The notes under the pieces: model-generated
Databases searched by the model: none
Told to the model about the DNA's origin: nothing
The model's input: only the letters and a program-made list of their open reading frames with translations
Made by a program: the position numbers and the translations under genes
Assembly: GCF_014905415.1 (NCBI RefSeq)
Contig: NZ_BNEO01000001.1
Span: 1,302,001 to 1,366,000, forward strand
DNA length: 64,000 nt
Direction: 5' to 3'
DNA from: Virgibacillus salexigens
Lineage (GTDB): Bacteria; Bacillota; Bacilli; Bacillales; Amphibacillaceae
Shown: in pieces, positions 1 to 9,349 of the stretch
Layout: each line of letters begins with the position of its first letter
Numbering within the stretch: position 1 is the stretch's first letter

Positions 1-489
1 TATCAACCACATAAAGGCCACTATATCCTCGCAGATTGGGAAAAACAAGGAATCGTCCAATCTGTAGTCACACAAAACGTGGATGGTTTTCATCAACAAG
101 CAGGCAGTAAACGGGTAGCAGAACTCCATGGAACCCTGCAAAAGCTTCATTGCCAGTCGTGTCAAAGAGAATATAGTAGTGAAGAATACGTTCAGAGGGG
201 ATACTATTGTGAGTGTGGTGGTATCTTACGCCCTTCCATTTTCCTTTTTGGTGAAACATTGCCTGTGGATGCCTTTCAAATGGCTTTATTAGAATCCGAG
301 AAGGCTGACTTATTTATTGTTCTCGGTTCTTCGTTAAGTGTCACACCAGCAAATCAGTTCCCTTTAATTGCTAAAGAACGTGGAGCAAGATTGGTTATTG
401 TAAATCGAGAACCAACTGCTTTCGACAATTATGCTGATCAACTCATCCAAAATCGTCAGCTCGGTGATGTTTTAGCAGAAATTGAATAA
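1..489 (+). CDS. NAD-dependent protein deacetylase, sirtuin family (5' truncated by window edge)
   Basis: The frame is open from base 1, so the N-terminus lies outside the window; about 162 codons are visible. It shows sirtuin core motifs: TQNVDGFHQQAG (NAD pocket), ELHG with the catalytic histidine, a zinc ribbon made of CQSC and a later CEC, and a GSSLSVTPAN Rossmann segment. Sirtuins remove acyl groups from lysine using NAD+ in the cytoplasm. It is probably the CobB/SrtN single-domain class, because the zinc-to-C-terminus length fits a protein of about 240 residues. A hairpin follows the stop. The neighbours give no clue to its targets. Confidence 0.93.
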   Translation, partial: YQPHKGHYILADWEKQGIVQSVVTQNVDGFHQQAGSKRVAELHGTLQKLHCQSCQREYSSEEYVQRGYYCECGGILRPSIFLFGETLPVDAFQMALLESEKADLFIVLGSSLSVTPANQFPLIAKERGARLVIVNREPTAFDNYADQLIQNRQLGDVLAEIE

Positions 490-496
490 AAGATAT

Positions 497-531
497 AAGA
501 AGTGCCGGAACATTTCATCCCAGCACTTCTT
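497..531. terminator. Hairpin between convergent sirtuin and ypjP genes
   Basis: The 9-bp arms AAGAAGTGC (497-505) and GCACTTCTT (523-531) are perfectly complementary. The hairpin lies between two convergent genes. On the minus strand it is followed by ATATCTTTT, so it may act in both directions, though neither U-tract is strong. Confidence 0.55.
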
Positions 532-1105
532 AAGCCATCCATTTTGGTGGTGTATTCTTATCCCAGTATATATCGCCAATATCATAATGTTTCTCAAAAT
601 TATCGTCTTTAATATGATAATGGAAGTTAAACCAATGCCCTTCTAATGGACGATGGTCTCTCCTTACGTGGAATTTCGCAACATACTGCTGATTCTTTAC
701 ATCTAAAATATTAAAGATACGTTCTCCATAACCATCAGCAGGGTCTTCTGTAATCGTATAATAAGGAATTGGTTGGTTGTTTTCATCGAGCAAGATGGTT
801 TGCATAACCGCTTCAATGTTTGGCAGAATAACCGATGTAAATTCATCACCTACACGACGCGTAATCCTTGGCCCCATTTTAAGCTCAGTCTGTGCCTTGA
901 TCTTATGACTAAGCTGCTCCATTGTTAAAGCTACGTTCGTCGATTGTTCTAGTACAGTAGTAGAAGTTGCTTCATTTACATTCGATCCCGAGTCATAACG
1001 TTGTTTGGGCTCCTCCGGATCGGCAGTTAAAGAAGCAGGAACGTACATCCCTAAAGTCATTATTGTAATTAAAATGACGGCTATTTTTCTCATCCATTGC
1101 TTCAT
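530..1105 (-). CDS. ypjP: YpjP-like protein with N-terminal signal segment
   Basis: The protein has 191 residues from the chosen ATG at 1105, which has AAGGAGCG in front of it; an upstream in-frame start at 1147 lacks such a site. It begins with a positively charged, hydrophobic leader (MKQWMRKIAVILITIMTLG), followed by a low-complexity linker. The conserved C-terminal part carries FHVRRDHRP, FNFHYH and IYWDKNTPP, which I recognise from Bacillus subtilis YpjP. The biochemical function is unknown; the leader suggests an exported or membrane-tethered protein. It is convergent with the sirtuin gene and apparently monocistronic. Confidence 0.8.
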   Translation of the reverse strand: MKQWMRKIAVILITIMTLGMYVPASLTADPEEPKQRYDSGSNVNEATSTTVLEQSTNVALTMEQLSHKIKAQTELKMGPRITRRVGDEFTSVILPNIEAVMQTILLDENNQPIPYYTITEDPADGYGERIFNILDVKNQQYVAKFHVRRDHRPLEGHWFNFHYHIKDDNFEKHYDIGDIYWDKNTPPKWMA

Positions 1106-1294
1106 GATCGGGCGCTCCTTTTTATCTATTACTATAGATTTTATCACTTCTTGTCCATTTGTCTATCCTATTTTTCAGAATTTAACCATTTATTAAATGA
1201 AGTAATATATTTTGTAATTATATCTTTGTCAATCTGCTTTCGGGGGAACGCGAGCCTAAACGGAAGAAACCTTTGTCATTTAAGAGGTTCAAGA

Positions 1295-2038
1295 TCATTC
1301 TGTTCGTGTGCCAAGCGTTAATCCACCGTCAACAACAAATTCAGCACCCGTACAGTATGAACTCTGACTGGAAGCAAGAAAAGCAATAACATTTGCAATC
1401 TCTGTTGGTTCACCGATTCTTCCTAACGGTGTTTGCCCATAAATCGGCAGCGTTCCACTTTTCTTCGCCATTTCCGTATTTACACCTCCAGGGTGTACCA
1501 TATTGATTCTAATTCCCAATTCACCAACTTCTACAGCAGTTGCCTTCGACATTGCAACCACAGCTGCCTTCGATGAGGCATAAGCTGCTGTACCATCCAA
1601 CGGCGCAAAAGCGGAAATAGATACATTGTTAATAATGGATCCTGCCCTTTGCTTCGACATGACAGGAATAACGTTTTGCATACCAAGGAAAACACCTATT
1701 TGATTCACATTTATAATTTCACGGTAGCGATTCAATTCTGTGTCTGTTAAAGGACCATTATAATATAAACCAGCATTATTCACGAGTACGTCCAACCGCC
1801 CAAACACTGCGATGGTAGATTGGATAGCTTGTTCCCAATCTTCTTCGCTTGTAACATCAAGCTGAACAGGAAGCGTTTGATTTACTTCAGCTTCTTGGGA
1901 AAGTTTCTTAGCATCTTGCAGCTTACGGGAAGCAATGACGACTCGAGCTCCTAAGGACAAAAACTTGTTTACTTGAGACTCGCCTTGACCTTTAGAAGCG
2001 CCAGTAATCAGAACAACTTTATTCTCAAGATCATACAT
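1295..2038 (-). CDS. Short-chain dehydrogenase/reductase (classical SDR)
   Basis: This 247-residue Rossmann-fold oxidoreductase has the cofactor motif TGASKGQG near residue 12, NNAG near 88, a catalytic serine in NNVSIS, and the YASSK active-site pair followed by AAVVAMSKATAVE. The C-terminal DGGLTLG ending is typical of 3-oxoacyl-ACP reductase and hydroxysteroid-dehydrogenase-like SDRs. The usual acidic or basic residue after beta-2 (ASRK here) suggests possible NADPH use, but this is uncertain. The ATG has an AAAGGTGATC site. It stands alone, so the substrate cannot be inferred. Confidence 0.9.
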   Translation of the reverse strand: MYDLENKVVLITGASKGQGESQVNKFLSLGARVVIASRKLQDAKKLSQEAEVNQTLPVQLDVTSEEDWEQAIQSTIAVFGRLDVLVNNAGLYYNGPLTDTELNRYREIINVNQIGVFLGMQNVIPVMSKQRAGSIINNVSISAFAPLDGTAAYASSKAAVVAMSKATAVEVGELGIRINMVHPGGVNTEMAKKSGTLPIYGQTPLGRIGEPTEIANVIAFLASSQSSYCTGAEFVVDGGLTLGTRTE

Positions 2039-2250
2039 ACGATCACCTTTTTCTTTATCTATTTTTGCATGATTTAATCATATCAAGTCAGCATCAAAAC
2101 TTCACGAGAAATGTCACCTCTCATTTCTGGCTACACCTCCCATTCTAACCTAAATCTTTCTTCTTCTCGTTTTACTTACGTATTACCGGGGAACATAAAA
2201 AAAGAAAGAATGCAAGAGACATCTATAGAATGACAGAAAAGAGGTATAAA

Positions 2251-3561
2251 ATGAATACCACCAAAGCTTCTTCTAAATTACGCGATAGCTTTTGGTTTTT
2301 ACCAATTATATATGGGCTATGTTCCATTCTTGCTGTCAGTATCATCACGTTAATCGATGTTACGCTCGTACCAAGATTTTCGAATAGTATTCCAGATATA
2401 CTACTAACAGGACAAAGTATCGCAAAGAATTTGTATTCAGCTCTAATCACCGCGATGCTCACCATGATAACCATCAGCTTCTCAACAATCATGGTTGTAT
2501 TAACCACTTATTCTTCCCAGTTTTCGCCGCGGGCCTTACAAGATTTTATGCGAAGTAAAATCACTAAACATGTCTTAGGTGTGTTTACCTTTGGGTTTAT
2601 ATTTGTGTTGATTAATTTATGGCTGTTAACAGAATCGAAGCAGAAAGACTTATTAAGCCCTTTTTTCACAGTGATATTCACTATTCTCTCTCTAGGATTT
2701 TTCATCTTGTTTATCCATTATGCCGCGCGTTATGTACAGGTGAACTTTTTAATTTCGACTGTACGTAATGAAACATCGAAATTAATTAAAGAGACCTTTG
2801 CAGATCGGACATATGGTGAGCACCAACATTGGGACCATTCACAAATTCAGGAGATAAAGGAAAAGGATAAGCAAACCACGTATGCATTGCGCTCTGGATA
2901 TATTCAGCATGTTGATTACAACTATCTCATTCAATGGGCTAGTAAAAATAACATGGTACTCGAAGCAAATTTCCAAGTAGGAGATTATGTACCTAAGGGA
3001 ATGCCCGTATTTTATTATTGGTCGTTTAACCACAAAGATGTAATTGAAGCCGAACACGATCAATTTCTTATGGTGGGAAATGAACGAACAAATTTGCAAG
3101 ATATTGAATTCTCGATGGAAAAATTAGTTGAAATTGCTGTAAAAGCTTTATCAACGGGGATGAACGACCCAAATACAGCAATTAATTGTATTCATCGTCT
3201 TGGTGGTTTACTAACCGAGTTAGCAGGAAATTACCGCCCGATCACGTACTTCTCGGATAATCAAGGAGATTTAAGATTAATAATGGAACAAAAAAGATTT
3301 CGGGATTATCTATATAAAAGCTTTTACCAAATTAAACATTATGGCAAAGATGATATATCTGTCGTAAGTAACATCGTAGACGTATTATATAAATGTGCGG
3401 TTGTCAGCAATCAGTCGATCCAAAAAGAGCTTTGGGACTTTACCCATTATGTTTTAGAAGCGGTAGATGTCCAAAGTCTTCCATCAATGGATTACCATTA
3501 TTTAAAAGAGATCATGGTTAAATTTGCAAATGTGACTGGCAAAAATCTAAATTGGGGCTGA
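2251..3561 (+). CDS. DUF2254 family membrane protein
   Basis: The protein has about 436 residues. I chose the ATG at 2251 because AAGAGG precedes it by six bases; an ATG at 2230 has no site. The N-terminal third has four hydrophobic segments. Between the second and third is the family signature TMITISFSTIMVVLTTYSSQFSPR, split here as TISFSTIMVVLTTYSS and QFSPR. The rest is a soluble domain with GMNDPNTAINCIHRLG. DUF2254 proteins are predicted inner-membrane proteins of unknown function. The stop codon lies inside the downstream terminator stem. Confidence 0.88.
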   Translation: MNTTKASSKLRDSFWFLPIIYGLCSILAVSIITLIDVTLVPRFSNSIPDILLTGQSIAKNLYSALITAMLTMITISFSTIMVVLTTYSSQFSPRALQDFMRSKITKHVLGVFTFGFIFVLINLWLLTESKQKDLLSPFFTVIFTILSLGFFILFIHYAARYVQVNFLISTVRNETSKLIKETFADRTYGEHQHWDHSQIQEIKEKDKQTTYALRSGYIQHVDYNYLIQWASKNNMVLEANFQVGDYVPKGMPVFYYWSFNHKDVIEAEHDQFLMVGNERTNLQDIEFSMEKLVEIAVKALSTGMNDPNTAINCIHRLGGLLTELAGNYRPITYFSDNQGDLRLIMEQKRFRDYLYKSFYQIKHYGKDDISVVSNIVDVLYKCAVVSNQSIQKELWDFTHYVLEAVDVQSLPSMDYHYLKEIMVKFANVTGKNLNWG

Positions 3562-3577
3562 CGCAAGCGTCAGCCCC
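3554..3577. terminator. Strong bidirectional terminator hairpin
   Basis: Perfect 11-bp arms GGGGCTGACGC (3554-3564) and GCGTCAGCCCC (3567-3577) flank a two-base loop. The hairpin overlaps the TGA of the DUF2254 gene and lies just after the end of spoVR on the other strand, so it separates convergent transcripts. Confidence 0.75.
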
Positions 3578-3583
3578 ATTTGA

Positions 3584-4993
3584 CTATAATTGGCGATGGT
3601 ACGTTTTCTTCCCATCGTGAGAATAGATGACTTTCTTCTCCTCCACATAGGTTTCTAAATAAACCGTTTTGCCCCATAATTGATAAATATAAGGAAGAAC
3701 ATGTTCTAAATAGGTAAGGTCCAGTTCCGTTCCTTCATAATTATGAACTAAATAGAGCTCCCCATTACGTAGATAATCTCCATTTTCTACCGTAATATAA
3801 GGAAAACCACCATTTACACGCATGGTTACTAATTGATCTCGGACTGCTTCATAATCTTTATTCGTAATTTGATAATTCCTTCCTTTCTTCTCAAATAAAT
3901 ACATATCTTCTCGCTGTACCAATTCTTTCGTTAAATAATTACGAATAAATGATATGTCTGACTCCAGTTCTCGTACTTCGAAAATTTTTTCTCTACCTGA
4001 ATTATCTTGAACACCCAATTCCTTCATCTCTTTGGTAGGATGATTATAACGTTCCTCAATATCTTCAAAGATCTTTATTCCCAAATAATAAGGATTAATT
4101 TGATGCCTCGATGGTTGAACAACTCCAGCATTTAAGGAAGCAAATTCAATCGTTTCATCACTCGTTAAATCCAGCTCACGTAAAATGCGCTGATGCCAAT
4201 AGGAAGCCCAGCCTTCATTCATAATTTTCGTCTCTAACTGTGGCCAAAAGTAGAGCATCTCTTCACGCATCATGGTCAATATATCTCGTTGCCAATCGTC
4301 TAGCTCTCTGCTATATTCTTCAATAAATAACAGAAGATCTTTCTCTGGTCGAGGAGGAAACTTCTTTCTTTTTTTTATTTCCCTTTTTTGTTTATTCTCA
4401 GCCTTCTCATCCAAGCTCCATAAGTCATCATACGGCGTTTTTTGTATAGATAGCTGCTCTTCCTCTTCTTCTATTTGATAATCTGGTAACTTGGGTCTGA
4501 TAATCGACGGATCAATATGCTCTTGAATTGCAAGAATAGCATCTAAAAATGCTTCCACTTCTTGTTTTCCATGAATCATTTCATAGTGAGCGATTCGTTC
4601 AGCCGTTGCCGTCATACTCTCTACCATATCCCTTCTTGTATTGGAAAAGCGCACATTATTCTTAAAGAAATCACAGTGCGCCAACACATGAGCAACGATC
4701 AATTTATTTTGAATAAGGCTATTAGTATCTAGTAAAAAGGCATAGCACGGATTAGAATTAATCACCAATTCATAAATTTGACTCAGTCCCAAATCATATT
4801 GCAGCTTCATCCGATGAAATTGTTTTCCAAAGCTCCAATGGCTAAAACGTGTTGGCATTCCATAAGCACCAAATGTATAAATAATATCTGCTGGACAGAT
4901 TTCATAACGCATTGGATAAAAATCCAACCCAAATCCGGACGCAATTTCCGTAATTTCGTCAATGGCACGATCGAGTTTCTTCATTTCGGTCAA
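3584..4993 (-). CDS. spoVR: Stage V sporulation protein R
   Basis: The protein has 469 residues, matching the roughly 468 of B. subtilis SpoVR. The start is TTG at 4993, seven bases after GGAGG (5001-5005); the ATG nine bases further in would be too far from that site. Family features include the N-terminal [28 protein letters not shown], seen here as [13 protein letters not shown] and [11 protein letters not shown], then [10 protein letters not shown] and the C-terminal [10 protein letters not shown]. SpoVR is needed for normal spore cortex formation and is a widespread partner of PrkA and YhbH, whose genes lie 4.3 kb away on the same strand. A charged, lysine-rich insert lies around residues 180-220. 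Confidence 0.96.
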   Translation of the reverse strand: MTEMKKLDRAIDEITEIASGFGLDFYPMRYEICPADIIYTFGAYGMPTRFSHWSFGKQFHRMKLQYDLGLSQIYELVINSNPCYAFLLDTNSLIQNKLIVAHVLAHCDFFKNNVRFSNTRRDMVESMTATAERIAHYEMIHGKQEVEAFLDAILAIQEHIDPSIIRPKLPDYQIEEEEEQLSIQKTPYDDLWSLDEKAENKQKREIKKRKKFPPRPEKDLLLFIEEYSRELDDWQRDILTMMREEMLYFWPQLETKIMNEGWASYWHQRILRELDLTSDETIEFASLNAGVVQPSRHQINPYYLGIKIFEDIEERYNHPTKEMKELGVQDNSGREKIFEVRELESDISFIRNYLTKELVQREDMYLFEKKGRNYQITNKDYEAVRDQLVTMRVNGGFPYITVENGDYLRNGELYLVHNYEGTELDLTYLEHVLPYIYQLWGKTVYLETYVEEKKVIYSHDGKKTYHRQL

Positions 4994-5166
4994 ATAGATC
5001 CCTCCAAACGTACTTTATACAGTTTATGAACAAATAAAAGAATGATTACAGTTTATCCGAAAAGCTTTAGCGGATATAAAAGGGGGTCACTTTTATACTC
5101 AAATGCTACATGAGGACGATTGATCTAGTTAATAAGTGATACGTCCAAAGTTTTTAAACAAAAGTA

Positions 5167-5195
5167 TTGATAAATTTAAACCATTGCCATATAAT
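5167..5195 (+). promoter_or_regulatory. Sigma-A type promoter of mntABCD
   Basis: TTGATA (5167-5172), a 17-base spacer and a perfect TATAAT (5190-5195) lie about 140 bases before the mntA start. The last base of the -10 is the first base of the MntR box. Confidence 0.7.
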
Positions 5196-5211
5196 TTGCC
5201 TATAGGAAACT
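5195..5211 (+). promoter_or_regulatory. MntR operator
   Basis: TTTGCCTATAGGAAACT matches the B. subtilis MntR box TTTGCCTTAAGGAAACT at 15 of 17 bases. It directly follows the -10 hexamer, so Mn-loaded MntR bound here would block transcription of the manganese importer. It also supports manganese over zinc as the substrate. Confidence 0.82.
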
Positions 5212-5335
5212 TTTTATAACCAATAAAACCTTTTGGACATAATACAACAAGAGCATGATTCACATATAATGCAAGAGAATTTTTTTAGGTTTGTTTTGCA
5301 TTAATCAAACTTTATTAGAGAGGGGAAATACCACA

Positions 5336-6268
5336 TTGAGAAAGATCGGATTTTTTATGATTACTACCCTATTTATTATCGGAGTTGCAGGCTGTTCCTC
5401 GGGATCAGAGGAGATACAAGGTTCAGAGGATAAACCGGTTGAAATTGTAACAACTACTGCCCAAATTGGAGATATAACAAAGAATATTGGCGGTGAGCTT
5501 GTAGAAGTAAATAGCCTAATGGGACCAGGGGTTGATCCGCATTTATATAAAGCAGTCCAAGGCGATATTCAAAATATGACAAGTGCTGATATCATTTTTT
5601 ACAACGGCTTGCATCTTGAAGGACAAATGGGAGAAATCTTTGAAGAAATGAAAAAGGAAAAACCAACCATTCCAGTGGCAGAGCGTATTCCTGAGGATAA
5701 ATTACTGGCTGACCCTGACAGTCCAGATGTGAGTGATCCCCATGTATGGTTCGATATTAACTTGTGGAAATATGCTGCCGAAGCTGTCCGGGACGGACTT
5801 ATCGAACTGGATCCCAGCAATGAAGAAACATATGTTAAAAATACCGAAGCTTACCTAGAAGAGCTTGATAAACTAAATGAATACGCTATGGATAGATTTG
5901 AGGAAATTCCAGAAGAAAGTCGTGTTCTTGTAACAGCTCATGATGCATTCAATTACTTCGGTGAAGCTTATGGCTTTGAAGTATTAGGGCTTCAAGGGTT
6001 AAGCACCGAATCGGATTATGGCGTCAACGATATTCAACGAATTATTGATGTACTCGTCAAACGAAATATTAAAGGTGTATTCGTTGAAAGCAGTGTATCC
6101 GAACGTTCTATTAATGCGGTAGTAGAAGGTGCGAAAGAGGAAGGACATGATGTCTCCATTGGCGGTGAATTGTACTCCGATGCAATGGGTGAAGAAGGTA
6201 CAGAAGAAGGTACCTATATTGGGATGTTTAGACATAATGTGGAAACGATTGTAGAATCTTTAAAGTAA
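5336..6268 (+). CDS. mntA: Manganese ABC transporter substrate-binding lipoprotein
   Basis: This is a cluster A-I metal-binding lipoprotein of about 310 residues. I chose TTG at 5336 (LRKIGFFMITTLFIIGVAGC), preceded by AGAGGGG; it gives a clean lipoprotein signal ending in VAGC. Candidate metal ligands are the histidine in VDPHLYK, the histidine in DPHVWFD, the glutamate in FVESSVSER and the aspartate in LYSDAMG. That set is typical of MntA/PsaA-like Mn binders, and no histidine-rich loop of ZnuA type is present. It is the first gene of a four-gene operon with an MntR box. Confidence 0.93.
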   Translation: MRKIGFFMITTLFIIGVAGCSSGSEEIQGSEDKPVEIVTTTAQIGDITKNIGGELVEVNSLMGPGVDPHLYKAVQGDIQNMTSADIIFYNGLHLEGQMGEIFEEMKKEKPTIPVAERIPEDKLLADPDSPDVSDPHVWFDINLWKYAAEAVRDGLIELDPSNEETYVKNTEAYLEELDKLNEYAMDRFEEIPEESRVLVTAHDAFNYFGEAYGFEVLGLQGLSTESDYGVNDIQRIIDVLVKRNIKGVFVESSVSERSINAVVEGAKEEGHDVSIGGELYSDAMGEEGTEEGTYIGMFRHNVETIVESLK

Positions 6269-6281
6269 GGTGGAGGATAGC

Positions 6282-7034
6282 ATGTATGCATTGTCAGTGA
6301 AGGATATATCAGTAACCTATGATAAACAGTTAGCACTTGAAGATGTGTCTTTTGCTGTACCAGAAGGGTCGATAACCGGGATTATCGGTCCGAATGGTGC
6401 TGGTAAGTCAACGCTTATTAAGTCTATTTTACAATTATTACCTACACTCTCAGGTAATGTAGAAGTATTTCATAAACCAATAAAATCACAGAAGAAAATT
6501 ATCGGTTACGTACCACAGCGCAGCGAAGTCGATTGGGATTTTCCAACTAATGCACTCGATGTCGTACTAATGGGAAGATATAATCACATTGGTTTGTTCA
6601 AACGCGCCAACAAAAAAGAAGTTACATGGGCCAAAACCTGTCTTGAAAAAGTTGGCATGCAAGACTACGCCACTCGACAGATTAGTCAATTATCAGGCGG
6701 ACAACAGCAGCGTGTCTTTCTAGCAAGAGCTATGGCTCAAGATGCGAAAGTCTACTTTATGGATGAACCATTTGCAGGTGTGGATGCATCTACGGAGAAA
6801 GCAATCATTCAATTGATGAAAGAATGGAAAGCAGAGGGCAAGACAGTCCTTGTTGTCCATCATGATTTACAAACAGTAAATGATTATTTTGATCACGTAT
6901 TATTATTAAATAAATCACCTATTGCTTATGGAGAAACGCAGACCGTATTTACCCTTGATAATTTAGAACAAGCATACGGAGGAAAGATTGCATTCTTACA
7001 AAAAGCCCCGGCTACTGTAAAGGAGAGTACGTAA
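6282..7034 (+). CDS. mntB: Manganese ABC transporter ATP-binding protein
   Basis: This 250-residue ABC ATPase has Walker A GPNGAGKST, Q-loop VPQRSEVDW, signature LSGGQQQRV, Walker B VYFMDEP and the H-switch VVHHD. The ATG at 6282 follows GGTGGAGG; an in-frame GTG at 6270 sits inside that site and is unlikely. It energises import with the MntC/MntD permeases and lies 13 bases after mntA. Confidence 0.94.
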   Translation: MYALSVKDISVTYDKQLALEDVSFAVPEGSITGIIGPNGAGKSTLIKSILQLLPTLSGNVEVFHKPIKSQKKIIGYVPQRSEVDWDFPTNALDVVLMGRYNHIGLFKRANKKEVTWAKTCLEKVGMQDYATRQISQLSGGQQQRVFLARAMAQDAKVYFMDEPFAGVDASTEKAIIQLMKEWKAEGKTVLVVHHDLQTVNDYFDHVLLLNKSPIAYGETQTVFTLDNLEQAYGGKIAFLQKAPATVKEST

Positions 7035-7035
7035 G

Positions 7036-7905
7036 ATGGACGCTTTTTCATCTTTTTTTTCCAGTGCTAACTTGCAATGGGTGCTTGCAGGGAGTTTACT
7101 ATTAGGTTTTGCGAGTGGTGTCATTGGAAGTTTTGTTTTACTGAAAAGGCAAAGTCTAATTAGTGATGCTATGGCTCACGCGGCATTGCCAGGTGTATGT
7201 ATTATTTATATTCTATTTCAAGTCAAATCGGTACCTTTTCTCTTAGCAGGGGCGGCAGTTACTAGTTTGATCGCAACTCAATCGATTCAAACCATCGTGA
7301 ATAAATCGCGTATTAAAACAGACGCAGCGATCGGCATCATTATTTCTGTTTTTTTTGGACTTGGTATTGTTTTGTTAACCTACATCCAGCAGAACTCCAG
7401 CGGAAATCAAGCAGGACTCGATTCATTTATCTTTGGGCAAGCAGCTTCCCTTGTAAGGAGTGATGTTCAATTAATAGCCATTGGTGCATTGGTTTTGATC
7501 ATCCTAACGGCATTGTTTTTTAAGGAATTTAAAATTAGTATTTTTGATCCACAGTTTGCAAAAGGAATTGGATTACCAGTGACATTCTTTAATGGCGTTC
7601 TCTTGTTTTTAGTCGTTGCTGTAGTTGTCATAGGTATTCAAATGGTTGGTGTTGTATTAATTGCTGCACTATTAATTACACCGCCAATCTCTGCAAGGTA
7701 TTGGACCGATCGTCTTGGATGGATGACGATACTAGCTGGTATATTTGGTGCGATCGCTGGTGTTAGTGGTGCTGTTTTAAGCACAGCTTTTAATAATTTA
7801 CCAACTGGTCCAGTTATTGTTTTAAGTGCCTCCCTTATCTTTTTCATTTCCTTGTTCTTAGGATCAAAAAAAGGGCTTATCATTAAAGGGGTGAAGCACG
7901 CATGA
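7036..7905 (+). CDS. mntC: Manganese ABC transporter permease
   Basis: This 289-residue ABC-3 family permease has about eight or nine hydrophobic segments. Family features are the N-terminal GSFVLLKRQSLISDAMAHAALPG, seen as KRQSLISDAMAHAALPG, and TDAAIGIIISVFFGLG. Its start lies two bases after the mntB stop, and its end overlaps mntD by four bases. It forms the membrane channel together with MntD. Confidence 0.93.
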   Translation: MDAFSSFFSSANLQWVLAGSLLLGFASGVIGSFVLLKRQSLISDAMAHAALPGVCIIYILFQVKSVPFLLAGAAVTSLIATQSIQTIVNKSRIKTDAAIGIIISVFFGLGIVLLTYIQQNSSGNQAGLDSFIFGQAASLVRSDVQLIAIGALVLIILTALFFKEFKISIFDPQFAKGIGLPVTFFNGVLLFLVVAVVVIGIQMVGVVLIAALLITPPISARYWTDRLGWMTILAGIFGAIAGVSGAVLSTAFNNLPTGPVIVLSASLIFFISLFLGSKKGLIIKGVKHA

Positions 7906-8792
7906 CCTATACAATGTGGATTATCTTAACTGGATGTCTTGTCGGTCTAACCTGTGGCGTGACAGGATCGATATTGGTTTTACGAAAAATGTCCATGATT
8001 GCAGATGCGATTAGCCATACGGTTTTATTAGGGATTGTTGGTGCATTCTTTGTTACACAATCACTGAATGGCGTACCCATGTTGATCGGTGCAGGAGTCG
8101 TCGGTATTTTAACAGCACTATTTGTGGAAATGCTCCATTCATCTGGTGTACAATCCGATGCGGCAATTGGTATCGTATTTACATCCTTGTTTGCATTGGG
8201 AGTTGTACTCATTTCCTTTATTGGGGATCAAGTTCACCTGGATGTACAGCATGCATTAATGGGTGAGATTGCTTTTGTACCTTGGGATACATTATCAATA
8301 AATGGTGTCAGCTATGGCCCTATTGCCGTATGGATGCTTGGTGCCGTACTCATCATCAATTTACTTTTAATCACCCTATTTTATAAGGAAATTAAAATGT
8401 CAACATTTGATGCGCAATTTGCAACGTTAATTGGAGTACCTGTTGTTTTTATTCATTATTTATTAATGACCATGGTATCCTTATCTACGGTAGCATCATT
8501 TGATAGTGTGGGAGCTATACTAGTCGTCGCTATGCTTATCGTACCTGGTGCAACTGCCTATTTATTAACAGACCGCTTTCTTATTTTACTTATTTTAAGT
8601 GGTGTCATTGGTGTTGTATCAGCATTAATGGGCTATTGGTTCGCTGTCAGCTTCAATGTATCTATTGCGGGTTCAATGGCCGTAGCAACAGGTGTGCTAT
8701 TCCTTGTCGCTTTCTTATTCAGCCCTAAGCATGGTGTTATTTTGCGAAAGTGGAGAAATAAAATAGAAGAAAATGTACAACAATCTGCATAA
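7902..8792 (+). CDS. mntD: Manganese ABC transporter permease
   Basis: This 296-residue ABC-3 permease is paralogous to the preceding gene, with RKMSMIADAISHTVLLG and SDAAIGIVFTSLFALG at equivalent places. The ATG overlaps the mntC stop (ATGA). Two permease genes in one operon match the B. subtilis mntABCD arrangement. A strong terminator follows. Confidence 0.93.
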   Translation: MTYTMWIILTGCLVGLTCGVTGSILVLRKMSMIADAISHTVLLGIVGAFFVTQSLNGVPMLIGAGVVGILTALFVEMLHSSGVQSDAAIGIVFTSLFALGVVLISFIGDQVHLDVQHALMGEIAFVPWDTLSINGVSYGPIAVWMLGAVLIINLLLITLFYKEIKMSTFDAQFATLIGVPVVFIHYLLMTMVSLSTVASFDSVGAILVVAMLIVPGATAYLLTDRFLILLILSGVIGVVSALMGYWFAVSFNVSIAGSMAVATGVLFLVAFLFSPKHGVILRKWRNKIEENVQQSA

Positions 8793-8795
8793 ACT

Positions 8796-8829
8796 ATGAC
8801 CAAGGAATAGAATTCCTTGGTCATTTTTT
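8796..8829 (+). terminator. Rho-independent terminator of mntABCD
   Basis: Perfect 12-bp arms ATGACCAAGGAA (8796-8807) and TTCCTTGGTCAT (8813-8824) are followed by a T-run. Confidence 0.9.
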
Positions 8830-8942
8830 ATAGGTAAATGGAAATGGATGGAAGTAGTGAGATGATAACGAAACCAAGTATCTAATCATTCTTTGTATGT
8901 TTCCTTTCATTCGGGAAAAACTACCTATTAGGAGGAATTAGT

Positions 8943-9296
8943 ATGCCAGATCAATTTTTAACCATCGAACAATTTAATAAGCTGTTAAAAAGATGGAATG
9001 GAAAACGTGTAAAAATTGCAAAGCAGGAACTACATGATTATGATGAAACCATCATTGATCTCTCTGCGGTCTCCTATGAGACAAACACCCGAAGAATCGA
9101 TGATTATCAACCACTACATGCACTACATTTAAATGGAGTTGGTGAAATAGAAAATGCTTCCAATCACCTAGAAGAATTACCTATGTCTATGTATGAAATA
9201 CCGCTGGAGGATACCTCATTATATCAGTTTGATGGCGAGCGATTTGCATTAGTAACGGATCGGGCCATTTATACAATTGAGGTTGTCAATGAATAG
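8943..9296 (+). CDS. Conserved hypothetical protein
   Basis: This 117-residue soluble protein has no signal or membrane segment and no motif I can name. It has a good AGGAGGAATTAGT ribosome site before the ATG and its own terminator. Codon use resembles its neighbours, so it is very likely real. The mixed alpha/beta composition ends in RFALVTDRAIYTIEVV, which looks like a beta-rich C-terminus. Its position between mntD and yhbH gives no functional clue. Confidence 0.7.
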   Translation: MPDQFLTIEQFNKLLKRWNGKRVKIAKQELHDYDETIIDLSAVSYETNTRRIDDYQPLHALHLNGVGEIENASNHLEELPMSMYEIPLEDTSLYQFDGERFALVTDRAIYTIEVVNE

Positions 9297-9349
9297 AACC
9301 GGCGCATCACTGGGTCATGGGACTCCAGAAATGCCCGGTTCTCCTTTTA
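9296..9349 (+). terminator. Imperfect terminator hairpin
   Basis: GAACCGGCGCAT (9296-9307) pairs with ATGCCCGGTTC (9331-9341) with one bulged base, has an inner CTGG/CCAG, and is followed by CTCCTTTT. Confidence 0.65.

Noticed and set aside
1005..1321. Two short plus-strand frames upstream of and opposite ypjP
   Set aside because: They overlap the ypjP start region, have no ribosome site, and their translations look random.
4272..4478. A serine/phenylalanine-rich frame opposite spoVR
   Set aside because: It mirrors the lysine/glutamate-rich insert of SpoVR and is a codon-composition artefact.
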